Positions 9,289 to 18,598 of a DNA stretch of 64,000 bases are shown piece by piece. The position numbers were made by a program, and so were the translations under genes. The DNA is from Promicromonospora sp. Populi. Its GTDB lineage: Bacteria; Actinomycetota; Actinomycetes; Actinomycetales; Cellulomonadaceae. The notes beneath the pieces were generated by a model that saw only the letters and a list, made by a program, of their open reading frames with translations, ran no database searches and was not told the DNA's origin. Within the stretch, counting starts at the first letter, position 1. Every line of letters starts with the position of its first letter. The stretch spans positions 1,488,001-1,552,000 of the forward strand of contig NZ_CP163528.1 in assembly GCF_041081105.1 (NCBI RefSeq), written 5' to 3'.

Positions 9289-10152
9289 GTGGAGACAACC
9301 GAAGTCAAGCGCGCGATAGCAGTTGCGACCTCGGTCGCCGCATCGCTCGACCTGCCGGCCGACGACGCCATCGTGCTCCACAACTCGAACAAGCTGTCAC
9401 TGCGGCTGACGCCGTGCGACGTCCTTGCCCGGGTCAATCCTGACGGACAAGAGGGCGCACAGTTTGAGATCGAGATCGCTCAGCGGCTCGCCGAGGTCGG
9501 ATCCCCCGTGGGTGCGTTGGAGCCTCGGGTGGACCCGCGCGTGTACACACGTGATGGCTTCGCAGTCACGCTGTGGACCTACTACGAGCCCGTGACGCCG
9601 CCCAGCTCGCCTGCCGAGTACGCCAAGGCCCTGGAGCAGCTGCACGCCGGCATGCGCAAGGTCGACATACCGAGCCCGAGGTTCACGGACCGGATCACGA
9701 GCGCTGAAGAAACTGTTGCCGACCCGGCCCGCTCGCCGGAGCTCGCCGACGCGGACCGCGTGCTCCTCAGCGGCAGGCTGGCCAGCCTGCGCCGAGCGAT
9801 CGAGGACCGCGGCGCCGAGGAGCAGCTGCTCCACGGCGAGCCGCATCCGGGCAACCTGCTCAGCACGGAGCAGGGCCCGTTGTTCATCGACTTCGAGACG
9901 TGCTGCCGCGGACCCGTCGAGTTCGATCTCGCCCATGCTCCCGAGGCGGTCGCCGAGCACTACCCGGGTGTTGACCACGAGCTGCTGGACGAGTGCCGAG
10001 GGCTGGTTGTCGCGATGATCGCCGCGTGGCGCTGGGATCGTGACGACCAGTTCCCGAACGGGCGACGATTCGGGGAGTCGCTCCTGCGCCTGCTGCGCGA
10101 GGGCGCCCCGTGGCCGGCGCTCGACCCAGTGACCGAGGCGAAGGCTCCCTAG
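9289..10152 (+). CDS. Aminoglycoside-phosphotransferase-like kinase
   Basis: A 287-residue soluble small-molecule kinase of the APH/choline kinase superfamily. Brenner's motif reads HGEPHPGN (182-189), with Glu where most members have the catalytic Asp, and the metal-binding segment is IDFE (200-203). The substrate is unknown; no resistance genes are nearby, so an antibiotic target should not be assumed. GTG start at 9289. The stop overlaps that of the convergent cache gene by three bases, again at CTAG. Confidence 0.82.
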   Translation: METTEVKRAIAVATSVAASLDLPADDAIVLHNSNKLSLRLTPCDVLARVNPDGQEGAQFEIEIAQRLAEVGSPVGALEPRVDPRVYTRDGFAVTLWTYYEPVTPPSSPAEYAKALEQLHAGMRKVDIPSPRFTDRITSAEETVADPARSPELADADRVLLSGRLASLRRAIEDRGAEEQLLHGEPHPGNLLSTEQGPLFIDFETCCRGPVEFDLAHAPEAVAEHYPGVDHELLDECRGLVVAMIAAWRWDRDDQFPNGRRFGESLLRLLREGAPWPALDPVTEAKAP

Positions 10153-10838
10153 TCGGGCTGCCGGGCCAGGACGGTCAGGGGAAAGCCGGTGCACGGCACG
10201 ACGACGGGAAACTCGCTCCGGTCGATCGGGTCACCCGCGAAGGTGCGCGGGTCCCCGGACAGCACGGCGCGGTCGTGATGGTTGACCAGGGTCGCGCCCG
10301 CCTTGCGGAACACGTCCGACAGCAGCCGCTCCAACGTCTCGGCCAGCACGTCAGCTCCCATGACGCCGATCAGGCCCGCGGAGGCTCCCCGGACGGGAAC
10401 CGTCGTGGTGAGCACAAACTCGTCGGTGCACACGTAGTCGATGTAGGGGCCGGTCACGTGGGCCGATCCGGTCTGCATCGGGGTGCGGAACCACTCCTGC
10501 CGGCTGTAGTCCGCGGAACGCTCCAGCGGGGTCGGCCAGACGATCGGCCGGCGGTCCTCGCCCTGCCACCACGCCAGGAGGTGCAGCTCGTCGGCCACCC
10601 GGCCCGGGGTCATGACAAGCCCGGCGCCGATCAGGTCGTCGTCGGCCAGCAGCTCCTCGGCCAAGGGGCGGGCGATCTCCATGACCCGCTCCGACGTCAC
10701 GACGGGGGTCTCGTCGAACGCGCGCGCGGCTGACTCGGCGCTCGCCGAGAGCCGGCGGCCCAGGCCGCCGAACAGCCCCTCGACGGCCTCGACGCACGCG
10801 GCCACAGCCGGGCTCTCACCTCTGGACACGTGGGTCAC
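10149..10838 (-). CDS. Cache-domain protein beside a polyamine/GABA locus
   Basis: A 229-residue protein without signal peptide or membrane segment. The centre (about 95-205: GYxxYxxxQEWFRTP-like YSRQEWFRTP, TGPYIDYVCTDEFVLT, VPVRGASAGLIGVMGADV) reads as a PDC/Cache ligand-binding fold, normally the sensor part of chemoreceptors and kinases, here free-standing. Its GTG overlaps the TGA of the GntR gene by four bases (GTGA), so the two are co-translated. I infer that it senses the same ligand as the divergent transporter operon, perhaps modulating the regulator; this is not established. Confidence 0.75.
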   Translation of the reverse strand: MTHVSRGESPAVAACVEAVEGLFGGLGRRLSASAESAARAFDETPVVTSERVMEIARPLAEELLADDDLIGAGLVMTPGRVADELHLLAWWQGEDRRPIVWPTPLERSADYSRQEWFRTPMQTGSAHVTGPYIDYVCTDEFVLTTTVPVRGASAGLIGVMGADVLAETLERLLSDVFRKAGATLVNHHDRAVLSGDPRTFAGDPIDRSEFPVVVPCTGFPLTVLARQPD

Positions 10839-11578
10839 CGTCCTTGGTTCTGTAGTTCTGCGAGGTCACCTAGGGCCGAGCGCACCCTCGAACGCATCTG
10901 CCGACGGGCCTCCCCCGGGTCGCGCGCTGCGATGGCGGCGATCACGGCGACCTGGCTCTCGTGGACGGATGCGCGGTGCGGCAGCAACGCCAGCGGATAA
11001 CGCAGCAAGGTACCGAAGTCTGCCTCCAGCCGCATCACCTCGCGGCTGAGCCTGGCCGACTGGGTCAGGGCCGCGAAGGCCAGGTGAAGCTCGGTGTCGG
11101 CGTGCCGCCAGGCGCCGAGGTCCGGCTCGTCCGGGTCGACGAGGATGGCGCGCAGGTCCTCGACGTCCTCGGCGTCGGCTCGTTCGGCGGCAAGCTCCAC
11201 GCATCCCGCCAGGAGGGTCGCATAGAGGGTGCCCCGGTCGGCGAGGTCCACCCGGGTCATCGACGTCAGCCGGACCCGGATCGCCTCGGCGTCGTCGACG
11301 GTCGGGCGGCACACGAACGATCCGCCGCCGCGCCCCCGTGTGGTCGTCACCAGCCCCTGGGCGCGCAGCGCGACCAGCGCCTCACGAGCGGTGACGGTCG
11401 CCACGCCGAACATCGTGGCGAGGTCCGACTCGCTCGGCAGCCGTTCTCCGTCGTCGAGCAGGCCTGAGCGGATCGCCTCCTCCAGCCGCTTCTCGACGCG
11501 GACGGCACGGCCGGCGTCGCCGATCGGCGTGAACACGGCCGATCGGGTGCGTGAACCCATACGACGGACCGAAGCCAC
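10835..11578 (-). CDS. GntR/FadR-family transcriptional regulator
   Basis: A 247-residue one-component regulator. An N-terminal winged helix (AIRSGLLDDGERLPSESDLA, then TAREALVALRAQGLV) is followed by an all-helical FCD ligand domain with metal-type ligands (ELHLAF about two thirds along). The GTG at 11578 is preceded by GGGAGG at a good distance; the longer reading frame upstream lacks one. It lies divergent to the ABC transporter operon and shares a 160-base intergenic region, so it most likely represses that operon and responds to its substrate. Confidence 0.88.
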   Translation of the reverse strand: MASVRRMGSRTRSAVFTPIGDAGRAVRVEKRLEEAIRSGLLDDGERLPSESDLATMFGVATVTAREALVALRAQGLVTTTRGRGGGSFVCRPTVDDAEAIRVRLTSMTRVDLADRGTLYATLLAGCVELAAERADAEDVEDLRAILVDPDEPDLGAWRHADTELHLAFAALTQSARLSREVMRLEADFGTLLRYPLALLPHRASVHESQVAVIAAIAARDPGEARRQMRSRVRSALGDLAELQNQGR

Positions 11579-11664
11579 CGGATCGCCTCCCTCTCGTCGC
11601 GCCACGCGAGAACCGCATGGCTTCCAGATCTTACGGATTCGCAACACAGCCAGCCTAGACATTT

Positions 11665-11684
11665 AACATCTGGCTTCATATGTT
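11665..11684. promoter_or_regulatory. Possible GntR operator in the divergent promoter
   Basis: AACAT (11665-11669) and ATGTT (11680-11684) form an inverted repeat with a 10-base spacer in an AT-rich patch between the GntR gene and the ABC ATPase gene. The short arms make this a weak call. Confidence 0.3.
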
Positions 11685-11739
11685 TACCCCAGACGAGACG
11701 TACGCCACATCCCTCGATGCGGCACGCAGGAGGAGACGC

Positions 11740-12780
11740 ATGACGACCGACACGCCTGCGATCAGGCTCAAGGCGCTTGCCCGCCACTTCGGCAGCGTGC
11801 GGGCGGTCGACGGCGTCGACCTCGACATCGCGGACGGCGAGTTCTTCTCGATGCTCGGCCCGTCGGGCTCGGGCAAGACGACGGTGCTGCGCCTCATCGC
11901 GGGCTTCGAACAGCCCACCACGGGCCGCGTCGTGCTGGCCGGACGCGACGTCACGGGATCGGCGCCGTTCGAGCGGGACGTCAACACGGTGTTCCAGGAC
12001 TACGCCCTGTTCCCCCACATGTCGGTGCTCGACAACGTCGCCTACGGGCTCCGGGTGCGCGGCCAGGGCAAGGCGGAGCGCCGTCGGGCCGCGCTGGAGA
12101 CGCTGGCCACGGTGCGCCTTGAGCACCTCGCCGATCGCAAGCCCACGCAGCTCTCCGGTGGCCAGCGGCAACGGGTCGCGCTGGCCCGGGCGATCGTCGT
12201 CCGGCCCAAGGTGCTGCTGCTCGACGAACCGCTCGGCGCGCTCGACCTCAAGCTCCGCGAGCAGATGCAGGTCGAGCTCAAGGGGCTCCAGCGCGAGCTG
12301 GGCATCACGTTCGTCCTGGTCACCCACGACCAGGAGGAGGCGCTGACCCTCAGCGACCGGGTGGCCGTGTTCAACGAGGGCCGCATCGTCCAGCTCGGAA
12401 CGCCACGCGAGATCTACGAGGCGCCGGAGTCCGAGTACGTCGCGACCTTCGTCGGGACGTCGAACATCTTCGACGACGAGTCCTCGCGCACCCTGCTGGG
12501 GCGCGCGGGACGGCACGCGTTGCGCCCGGAGCGGGTGGGGCTGACAGGGCCGGTGCCCGACGGCGCCCTCGCCGCTCCCGGCGTCGTCGTCGAAACCATC
12601 TACCTCGGCACCGGCCGGCGCGTCGTTGTCGACCTCGACGGCGGCCAGCAGCTCGTCGTCCTGGAGCCGAGCACCAGCCACAGACCGGTCGGCCGCGGCG
12701 ACCGCATCACGGCGTGGTGGCGCCCCGACCACCTCGTCGCCCTCGGCGAAGCCACCCCGGTGGCGGCCGCCTCCCCCTGA
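11740..12780 (+). CDS. Spermidine/putrescine-type ABC transporter ATP-binding protein
   Basis: The cytoplasmic ATPase of an importer, 346 residues. Walker A GPSGSGKT (40-47), signature LSGGQRQR (138-145) and Walker B LLLDEP (159-164) are intact, and a C-terminal TOBE domain follows (about 250-340), as in PotA. The ATG at 11740 has AGGAGGAG in front; an in-frame ATG 60 bases upstream has none. First gene of an operon with the binding protein, two permeases and two catabolic enzymes. Confidence 0.93.
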   Translation: MTTDTPAIRLKALARHFGSVRAVDGVDLDIADGEFFSMLGPSGSGKTTVLRLIAGFEQPTTGRVVLAGRDVTGSAPFERDVNTVFQDYALFPHMSVLDNVAYGLRVRGQGKAERRRAALETLATVRLEHLADRKPTQLSGGQRQRVALARAIVVRPKVLLLDEPLGALDLKLREQMQVELKGLQRELGITFVLVTHDQEEALTLSDRVAVFNEGRIVQLGTPREIYEAPESEYVATFVGTSNIFDDESSRTLLGRAGRHALRPERVGLTGPVPDGALAAPGVVVETIYLGTGRRVVVDLDGGQQLVVLEPSTSHRPVGRGDRITAWWRPDHLVALGEATPVAAASP

Positions 12781-12858
12781 CGCTCCGGCGAAGTTCCCCA
12801 CCCGGGCTCCATGGTCCCCAGCCCAGTGGCCCTCAACCCATAAGGATGGAGAAACACC

Positions 12859-14028
12859 ATGTCACACCTCAGAAAGCGCCGGCTCGGCGCTCTGATCACG
12901 GCAGGCGTGCTGGGCAGCCTCGCCCTGGCCGCTTGCGGCCAGAGCGAGGAACCGACAGCCGATGTGCTCACGGAGCTCGGCGATATGGAAGGCGAGGTCT
13001 CGATCCTGGCCTGGCCCGGCTACGTCGAGGACGGCAGCAACGACCCGGAGGTCGACTGGGTCAGCTCCTTCGAGGAGGAGACCGGCTGTCAGGTGTCCAG
13101 CACGGTCTACAGCACGTCCGACGAAGCCTTCAACCTCGCCAGGTCCGGTGAGTACGACGTCATCGCGGCGTCGGGTGACCTCACCCTGCGCATGATCGCC
13201 GCCGACGAGGCCCTGGAGATCAACACCGACCTCGTACCGAACTACGAGGCCGTCTACGACTTCCTCAAGGACCAGGAGTGGAACACCGTCGACGGTGTGA
13301 ACTACGGCGTTCCGCACGGCTACGGCGCCAACCTGCTCATGTACAACTCCGACGTGCTCACCGAGGCTCCGACGTCGTGGAGCGTCGTGTTCGAGGACAG
13401 CGACCAGTACGCCGGACAGGTCACCGCGTACGACTCGCCGATCTACATCGCCGACGCCGCGCTGTACCTCATGGCGCACAACCCCGACCTGGGCATCACC
13501 AACCCCTACGCCCTCGACGAGGACCAGCTCGCCGCGGCCGTCGACCTGCTCGAGGTCCAGCGGGAGAACGTCGGCGAGTACTGGGCGGACTACCTGGAGG
13601 AGGTCTCCGCGTTCCAGACCGGCGACTCGGTCGTCGGCACCACGTGGCAGGTCATCGCCAACGTCATCGACCAGGACAACATCGAGGTCACGGTGCCCGA
13701 GGAAGGCGTGACGGGCTGGAACGACACGTGGATGATCTCGTCGCAGTCCGAGAACGTGAACTGCGCCTACGCGTGGCTCGACCACATCGAGGACCCCGAG
13801 ATCAACGCCCAGGCCACCGAGTACTTCGGTGAGTCCCCGAACAGCGCCGAGGCCTGCGAGTTCGCCAGCGAGGGCTTCTGCGAGGCGTTCCACGCCGGCG
13901 ACGAGGAGTACTCCAACCAGATCTGGTACTGGCGCACGCCGATCGCCGAGTGCCTCGACGGCCGCACCGACGTCGAGTGCACTGACTACTCGGACTGGAC
14001 GCAGGCCTGGACCGAGGTCCGAGGCTGA
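12859..14028 (+). CDS. Polyamine-type substrate-binding lipoprotein
   Basis: A 389-residue extracellular solute-binding protein (PotD/PotF-like family). A signal sequence ends in the lipobox LAAC, with Cys26 as lipidation site. The mature part opens with VSILAWPGYVEDG, a PotD-like beginning, and contains YGVPHGYGANLLMYN. Two pairs of Cys late in the protein may form disulfides. Polyamines or GABA are likely ligands, given the downstream enzymes; the exact ligand is inference. Followed two bases later by the first permease. Confidence 0.9.
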   Translation: MSHLRKRRLGALITAGVLGSLALAACGQSEEPTADVLTELGDMEGEVSILAWPGYVEDGSNDPEVDWVSSFEEETGCQVSSTVYSTSDEAFNLARSGEYDVIAASGDLTLRMIAADEALEINTDLVPNYEAVYDFLKDQEWNTVDGVNYGVPHGYGANLLMYNSDVLTEAPTSWSVVFEDSDQYAGQVTAYDSPIYIADAALYLMAHNPDLGITNPYALDEDQLAAAVDLLEVQRENVGEYWADYLEEVSAFQTGDSVVGTTWQVIANVIDQDNIEVTVPEEGVTGWNDTWMISSQSENVNCAYAWLDHIEDPEINAQATEYFGESPNSAEACEFASEGFCEAFHAGDEEYSNQIWYWRTPIAECLDGRTDVECTDYSDWTQAWTEVRG

Positions 14029-14030
14029 CC

Positions 14031-14960
14031 TTGACCGCCTCACCCACCGAGCTGGACCCGGTGGCCCCCCAGAGTCGGGGGGCCACCGGCGGGCGGCCGC
14101 CTGGAGCCGTCTCGTCCTACCTCGCGACCCATGCGCGAGCTCGCCTGCTCCTGTTCCTCGCGGCACCGCTGACCTGGCTGGTCCTGGTCTACGTCGTCGC
14201 GCTGTCCGCCCTGCTGGTCTCGGCGCTGTGGTCGGTCGACGCCTTCACCGGCGAGATCGACCGCTCGTTCACGCTGGACAACATCACGAGCCTGTTCACC
14301 GAGGACCTGTACCGGACGGTGACCCTGCGCACGGTCTCGGTAGCGGCGCTGGTCACCGTGATCGACGTGCTGATCGCCCTGCCGATCGCCTTCTACATGG
14401 GCAAGGTCGCCTCACCCCGGGCGCGCCGTTGGCTGGTCGTCGCGGTGCTCACTCCCCTGTGGGCCAGCTATCTCGTGAAGGCCTTCGCCTGGCGGTCCCT
14501 GCTGTCCAACTCCGGCCCCATCGACTGGGCCGCCAACCTGCTCGGCGTGGACGGCCCGGGTTACGGGCTGACCGCCGTCGTCATCACCCAGGCCTACATC
14601 TGGCTGCCGTACGTGATCCTGCCGATCTATGCCGGGGTCGAGCGCGTACCGGACTCGCTCCTTGAGGCCGCGAGCGACCTCGGGGCGACGGCGACGACGG
14701 CGTTCCGCACCGTCGTGCTGCCGCTGCTGACGCCGTCGATCGCCGCCGGCACGATCTTCAGCTTCTCGCTGACCCTGGGCGACTACATCACCGTCAACAT
14801 CGTCGGCGGGGCGAGCCAGCTGCTCGGCAACCTCGTGTACGTCAACGTCGGCGCCGCCAACAACCTGCCGCTCGCCGCCGCGATCGCGCTGATCCCGATC
14901 GTCATCATGCTCGTGTACATGGCCGTGGTGCGGCGCACCGGGGCGTTGGACAACCTGTGA
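14031..14960 (+). CDS. ABC transporter permease (PotB-like)
   Basis: A 309-residue inner membrane permease with six main hydrophobic segments and the EAA loop that contacts the ATPase (LLEAASDLGATATTAFRTVV). The start is a TTG at 14031 with GAGG six bases upstream, two bases after the stop of the binding protein. Works as a heterodimer with the next gene product. Confidence 0.9.
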   Translation: MTASPTELDPVAPQSRGATGGRPPGAVSSYLATHARARLLLFLAAPLTWLVLVYVVALSALLVSALWSVDAFTGEIDRSFTLDNITSLFTEDLYRTVTLRTVSVAALVTVIDVLIALPIAFYMGKVASPRARRWLVVAVLTPLWASYLVKAFAWRSLLSNSGPIDWAANLLGVDGPGYGLTAVVITQAYIWLPYVILPIYAGVERVPDSLLEAASDLGATATTAFRTVVLPLLTPSIAAGTIFSFSLTLGDYITVNIVGGASQLLGNLVYVNVGAANNLPLAAAIALIPIVIMLVYMAVVRRTGALDNL

Positions 14961-14970
14961 GGAAGCTGCC

Positions 14971-15771
14971 GTGACTCTCAGTCCCCTGGTCCGACGAGCG
15001 CTGGCCTGTGTCACCGGCCTGATCCTGTTCGGCATGTACGCGCCGCTGCTGCTGGTGGTCGTGAACTCCTTCAACCGCAACTCGTCGATGACCTGGCCGC
15101 CCACCGGGTTCACCACCGAGTGGTGGGGGCGCGCGTGGCGCAGCACCGGCGCCCGGGACGCGTTGCTCACCAGCCTGGAGGTCGCCCTGGCCGCGACTGT
15201 GCTGGCCCTGGTGCTCGGCACCCTGATCGCGTTCGCCCTGCAACGCTTCGACTTCTTCGGCAAGAGCGCCGTCAACCTGCTGGTCATCCTGCCGATCGCA
15301 CTGCCAGGCATCGTGACCGGCATCGCGCTCAACAACGCGTTCGCCGGGATCCTGAACTTACGGATGTCGATCTTCACCGTCATCGTGGCGCACACGACGT
15401 TCTGCATCGTCACGGTGTTCAACAACGCGGTCGCCCGCCTGCGCCGCATGGGTAGCAGCCTGGAGGAGGCCGCCGCCGACCTCGGCTCGGGCCCGTGGAC
15501 GACGTTCCGCCTCGTGACGTTGCCCCAGCTGCGCTCGTCCCTGCTCGCGGGCGGCCTGCTCGCCTTCGCGCTCAGCTTCGACGAGATCATCGTGACGACT
15601 TTCACGGCCGGCAGCAGCACGACGACGCTGCCGATCTGGATCCTGCAGAACATGTTCCGGCCCAATCAGGCGCCAGTGGTGGCCGTGGTCGCCGTGGTGC
15701 TGATCATCGTCTCGATAGTGCCGATCTGGATCGCCCAGAAGCTGTCCGGAGACGTCGAGGCGGTCCGCTGA
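14971..15771 (+). CDS. ABC transporter permease (PotC-like)
   Basis: A 266-residue permease with six hydrophobic segments and the EAA motif LEEAAADLGSGPWTTFRLVT. GTG start with GAGGAAG upstream, ten bases after the previous stop. Pairs with the PotB-like permease in the importer. Confidence 0.9.
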   Translation: MTLSPLVRRALACVTGLILFGMYAPLLLVVVNSFNRNSSMTWPPTGFTTEWWGRAWRSTGARDALLTSLEVALAATVLALVLGTLIAFALQRFDFFGKSAVNLLVILPIALPGIVTGIALNNAFAGILNLRMSIFTVIVAHTTFCIVTVFNNAVARLRRMGSSLEEAAADLGSGPWTTFRLVTLPQLRSSLLAGGLLAFALSFDEIIVTTFTAGSSTTTLPIWILQNMFRPNQAPVVAVVAVVLIIVSIVPIWIAQKLSGDVEAVR

Positions 15772-15796
15772 CATGTCACACCGAGAGGACGAACCC

Positions 15797-17164
15797 ATGA
15801 CCCAGTACGCCGTCACCGATCCAGCCACCGGCGAGCTGGTGGCCGAGTATCCGACGTTCACCGACGCGCAGGTCTCCGAAGCGATCGGCCGTGCAGCGGC
15901 AGCGCACCGTCCGTGGAGCCGCGATACGACGGCGGCCGAGCGCGCCGGCCTGATCCGAGGCGCCGCCCAGCGGCATCGGGACCGGCGGGAGCAGCTGGCC
16001 GACGTCATCGTCCGCGAGATGGGCAAGCCGCGCGAGGCCGCGCTGGGCGAGGTCGACTTCGCGGCCGACATCTACGAGTACTACGCCGACCGGGCCCTGG
16101 ACATCCTGCGCGACCGGCCGATCACCCTGCTCGGCGGCACCGGCAGCGCCGTGGTCCGCCGCAGTCCGATCGGTCCCCTGCTCGGCATCATGCCGTGGAA
16201 CTTCCCCTACTACCAGGTCGCTCGCTTCGCGGGCCCGAACCTGATGCTGGGCAACACCATCCTCCTCAAGCACGCCCCGCAGTGCCCCGAGTCCGCGGAG
16301 CTCATCGCCGAACTGTTCAGCGAGGCAGGATTCCCCGACGGCGCCTACGTCAACGTCCGCGCGAGCAACGAGCAGGTCGCCGGCATCATCGCCGACCCAC
16401 GCGTCCAGGGGGTCTCCCTTACGGGGTCCGAGCGTGCCGGGGCCGCCGTGGCCGAGATCGCCGGACGCCACCTGAAGAAGGTGGCGCTCGAGCTGGGCGG
16501 CTCCGACCCGTTCCTGCTGCTCTCGACCGACGACCTCGACGCCACGGTCGCCGCCGCCGTGGCCGCCCGGCTCGACAACTCCGGGCAGTCCTGCAACGGC
16601 GCCAAGCGGTTCATCGTCGTCGGCGACCTCTACGACGCGTTCCTGGAGAAGTTCACCGCCGCGCTGACCGCGGCCACCCCCGCCGATCCGACCGCCGAGG
16701 GCACCGAGGTCGGACCGCTGTCCTCGCTCGCCGCGGCGGAGCGGTTGCAGGATCAGGTCGACCGGGCCGTGAGCCAGGGCGCGACCCTGGTCGCCGGCGG
16801 CACCCGCGACGGGGCGTTCTTCGCGCCCACCGTGCTGACCGACGTCACCCCCGCCAACGACGCCTACCGCGAGGAGTTCTTCGGACCGGTCGCGGTAGTC
16901 CACCGCGTGGCGGACGAGGACGCCGCCGTCGCGCTGGCGAACGACACCCCGTTCGGCCTGGGTTCGTACGTCTACACCGTCGACGCCGCCCAGGCCGAGC
17001 GCGTCGCCGACCGGATCGAGGCGGGCATGGTCTACGTGAACCTCGTCCTGGCCGACTCCCCCGAGCTGCCGTTCGGCGGGGTCAAGCGCAGCGGCACCTC
17101 GCGCGAGCTCGGGCTGCTCGCCGCTGACGAGTTCGCGAACCACAAGCTGATCCGAATCGGGTGA
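15797..17164 (+). CDS. gabD: NAD(P)-dependent succinate-semialdehyde (aldehyde) dehydrogenase
   Basis: A 455-residue aldehyde dehydrogenase. Catalytic Cys266 lies in NSGQSCNGAKR and the general base Glu232 in ALELGGSDP; IMPWNFPYYQ and LKHAPQCPES are typical of the Sad/GabD group. It would oxidise succinate semialdehyde, or possibly aminobutyraldehyde, for entry into the TCA cycle. I start at the ATG at 15797 (GAGAGGA upstream) rather than an ATG eight codons earlier that abuts the permease stop. The next gene follows within a few bases. Confidence 0.88.
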   Translation: MTQYAVTDPATGELVAEYPTFTDAQVSEAIGRAAAAHRPWSRDTTAAERAGLIRGAAQRHRDRREQLADVIVREMGKPREAALGEVDFAADIYEYYADRALDILRDRPITLLGGTGSAVVRRSPIGPLLGIMPWNFPYYQVARFAGPNLMLGNTILLKHAPQCPESAELIAELFSEAGFPDGAYVNVRASNEQVAGIIADPRVQGVSLTGSERAGAAVAEIAGRHLKKVALELGGSDPFLLLSTDDLDATVAAAVAARLDNSGQSCNGAKRFIVVGDLYDAFLEKFTAALTAATPADPTAEGTEVGPLSSLAAAERLQDQVDRAVSQGATLVAGGTRDGAFFAPTVLTDVTPANDAYREEFFGPVAVVHRVADEDAAVALANDTPFGLGSYVYTVDAAQAERVADRIEAGMVYVNLVLADSPELPFGGVKRSGTSRELGLLAADEFANHKLIRIG

Positions 17165-17172
17165 GGTCGGCC

Positions 17173-18546
17173 GTGGGAACTTCCGGAACGCCTGGGGCCG
17201 CCGTCGACGGCGGGGGCGTCGGCGTCGGCGTCGAGCAGTCGCGGCGTCTGGCGACCGCACTGCCCGGGCCGCGCTCGCGGGAGCTCATGACCCGCAAGAC
17301 CGGTGCGGTCGCCGCCGGAGTCGGCACGACGATGCCCGTGTTCGCCGCCCGCGCCGCGGGCGGCATCGTGGAGGACGTCGACGGCAACCGCCTCATAGAT
17401 CTCGGCTCGGGCATCGCCGTGACCACGGTGGGCGCGAGCAACCCGCGAGTCGCGGACGCCGTGCGGCAGCAGGTGGAGGCCTTCACGCACACCTGCTTCA
17501 TGATCACGCCGTACGAGGGCTACGTCGCGGTCGCCGAGCAGCTCAACACGCTGACGCCCGGCGACCACGCCAAGCGGACGGCGCTGTTCAACTCCGGCGC
17601 CGAGGCTGTCGAGAACGCGGTCAAGATCGCACGTGCGGCCACCGGCCGTCAGGCGGTAGTGGTGTTCGACCACGCCTACCACGGTCGTACCAACCTGACG
17701 ATGGCGATGACAGCGAAGAACCTGCCCTACAAGCACGGCTTCGGTCCCTTCGCCCCCGAGGTGTACCGCGCGCCGCTGTCGTACCCGTTCCGCGACGGCG
17801 GGCTCGACGGCGAGGCCGCGGCGCGGCATGCCCTCGACGTGATCGACAAGCAGGTCGGCGCCACCAACCTGGCAGCGATCGTCGTCGAGCCGATCCAGGG
17901 CGAGGGCGGCTTCATCGTGCCGGCGCCAGGCTTCCTGGCAGCACTGGCCGCCTGGTGCCGCGCGCACGGCGTGGTCTTTGTCGCCGACGAGGTCCAGACC
18001 GGCTTCGCCCGCACCGGCGACTGGTTCGCGTGCGACCACGAAGGTGTGGTGCCCGATCTGATCGTGACCGCAAAGGGAATCGCCGGCGGACTCCCCCTGT
18101 CGGCCGTTACCGGCCGGGCCGAGCTGATGGACGCGCCGCACGCGGGCGGCCTCGGCGGCACCTACGGCGGCAACCCGATCGCCTGCGCCGCAGCGCTGGC
18201 CGCGATCGAGAGCATCGAAGCCGACGGGCTCCTCGGTCGCGCCCGTGAGGTGGGTGCGTTGATGAAGGCCCGGCTCGGTGCTCTCGTCGAGCGCGATCCG
18301 CGCGTGGGCGACGTCCGAGGACGGGGAGCGATGGTCGCGATCGAGATCGTCCGGCCCGACACGACCGAGCCTGATGCGGCACTCGCGGGGGCCATCGCCG
18401 CCGCTGCACGTGCTGAGGGCGTCATCGTCCTGACCTGCGGGACCTATGGCAACGTGCTGCGGTTCCTGCCGCCGCTGACGATCTCCGACGCTCTGCTGAC
18501 CGAGGGGCTCGACGTCCTGGACGCGGTATTCGGCTCGATCGCGTAG
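17173..18546 (+). CDS. gabT: 4-aminobutyrate aminotransferase
   Basis: A class III PLP aminotransferase of 457 residues moving the amino group of GABA to 2-oxoglutarate to give succinate semialdehyde. PLP lysine is in IVTAKGIAGG (about 301) and the cofactor Asp in ADEVQTGFAR (about 272). GTG at 17173 has AGG six bases upstream; the GTG at 17161 overlaps the gabD stop and is an alternative. With gabD it completes GABA to succinate, so the importer upstream probably supplies GABA or a polyamine precursor. Confidence 0.9.
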   Translation: MGTSGTPGAAVDGGGVGVGVEQSRRLATALPGPRSRELMTRKTGAVAAGVGTTMPVFAARAAGGIVEDVDGNRLIDLGSGIAVTTVGASNPRVADAVRQQVEAFTHTCFMITPYEGYVAVAEQLNTLTPGDHAKRTALFNSGAEAVENAVKIARAATGRQAVVVFDHAYHGRTNLTMAMTAKNLPYKHGFGPFAPEVYRAPLSYPFRDGGLDGEAAARHALDVIDKQVGATNLAAIVVEPIQGEGGFIVPAPGFLAALAAWCRAHGVVFVADEVQTGFARTGDWFACDHEGVVPDLIVTAKGIAGGLPLSAVTGRAELMDAPHAGGLGGTYGGNPIACAAALAAIESIEADGLLGRAREVGALMKARLGALVERDPRVGDVRGRGAMVAIEIVRPDTTEPDAALAGAIAAAARAEGVIVLTCGTYGNVLRFLPPLTISDALLTEGLDVLDAVFGSIA

Positions 18547-18598
18547 CGTCCTGCACCCGATCACTGCCGACGACGCCGCGCTCGACTACGACGCCGTC

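Noticed and set aside
9289..10152. Calling the APH-like kinase an aminoglycoside resistance gene
   Set aside because: The fold is clear, but the catalytic motif is HGE rather than HGD and nothing nearby points to antibiotics; the substrate is left open.
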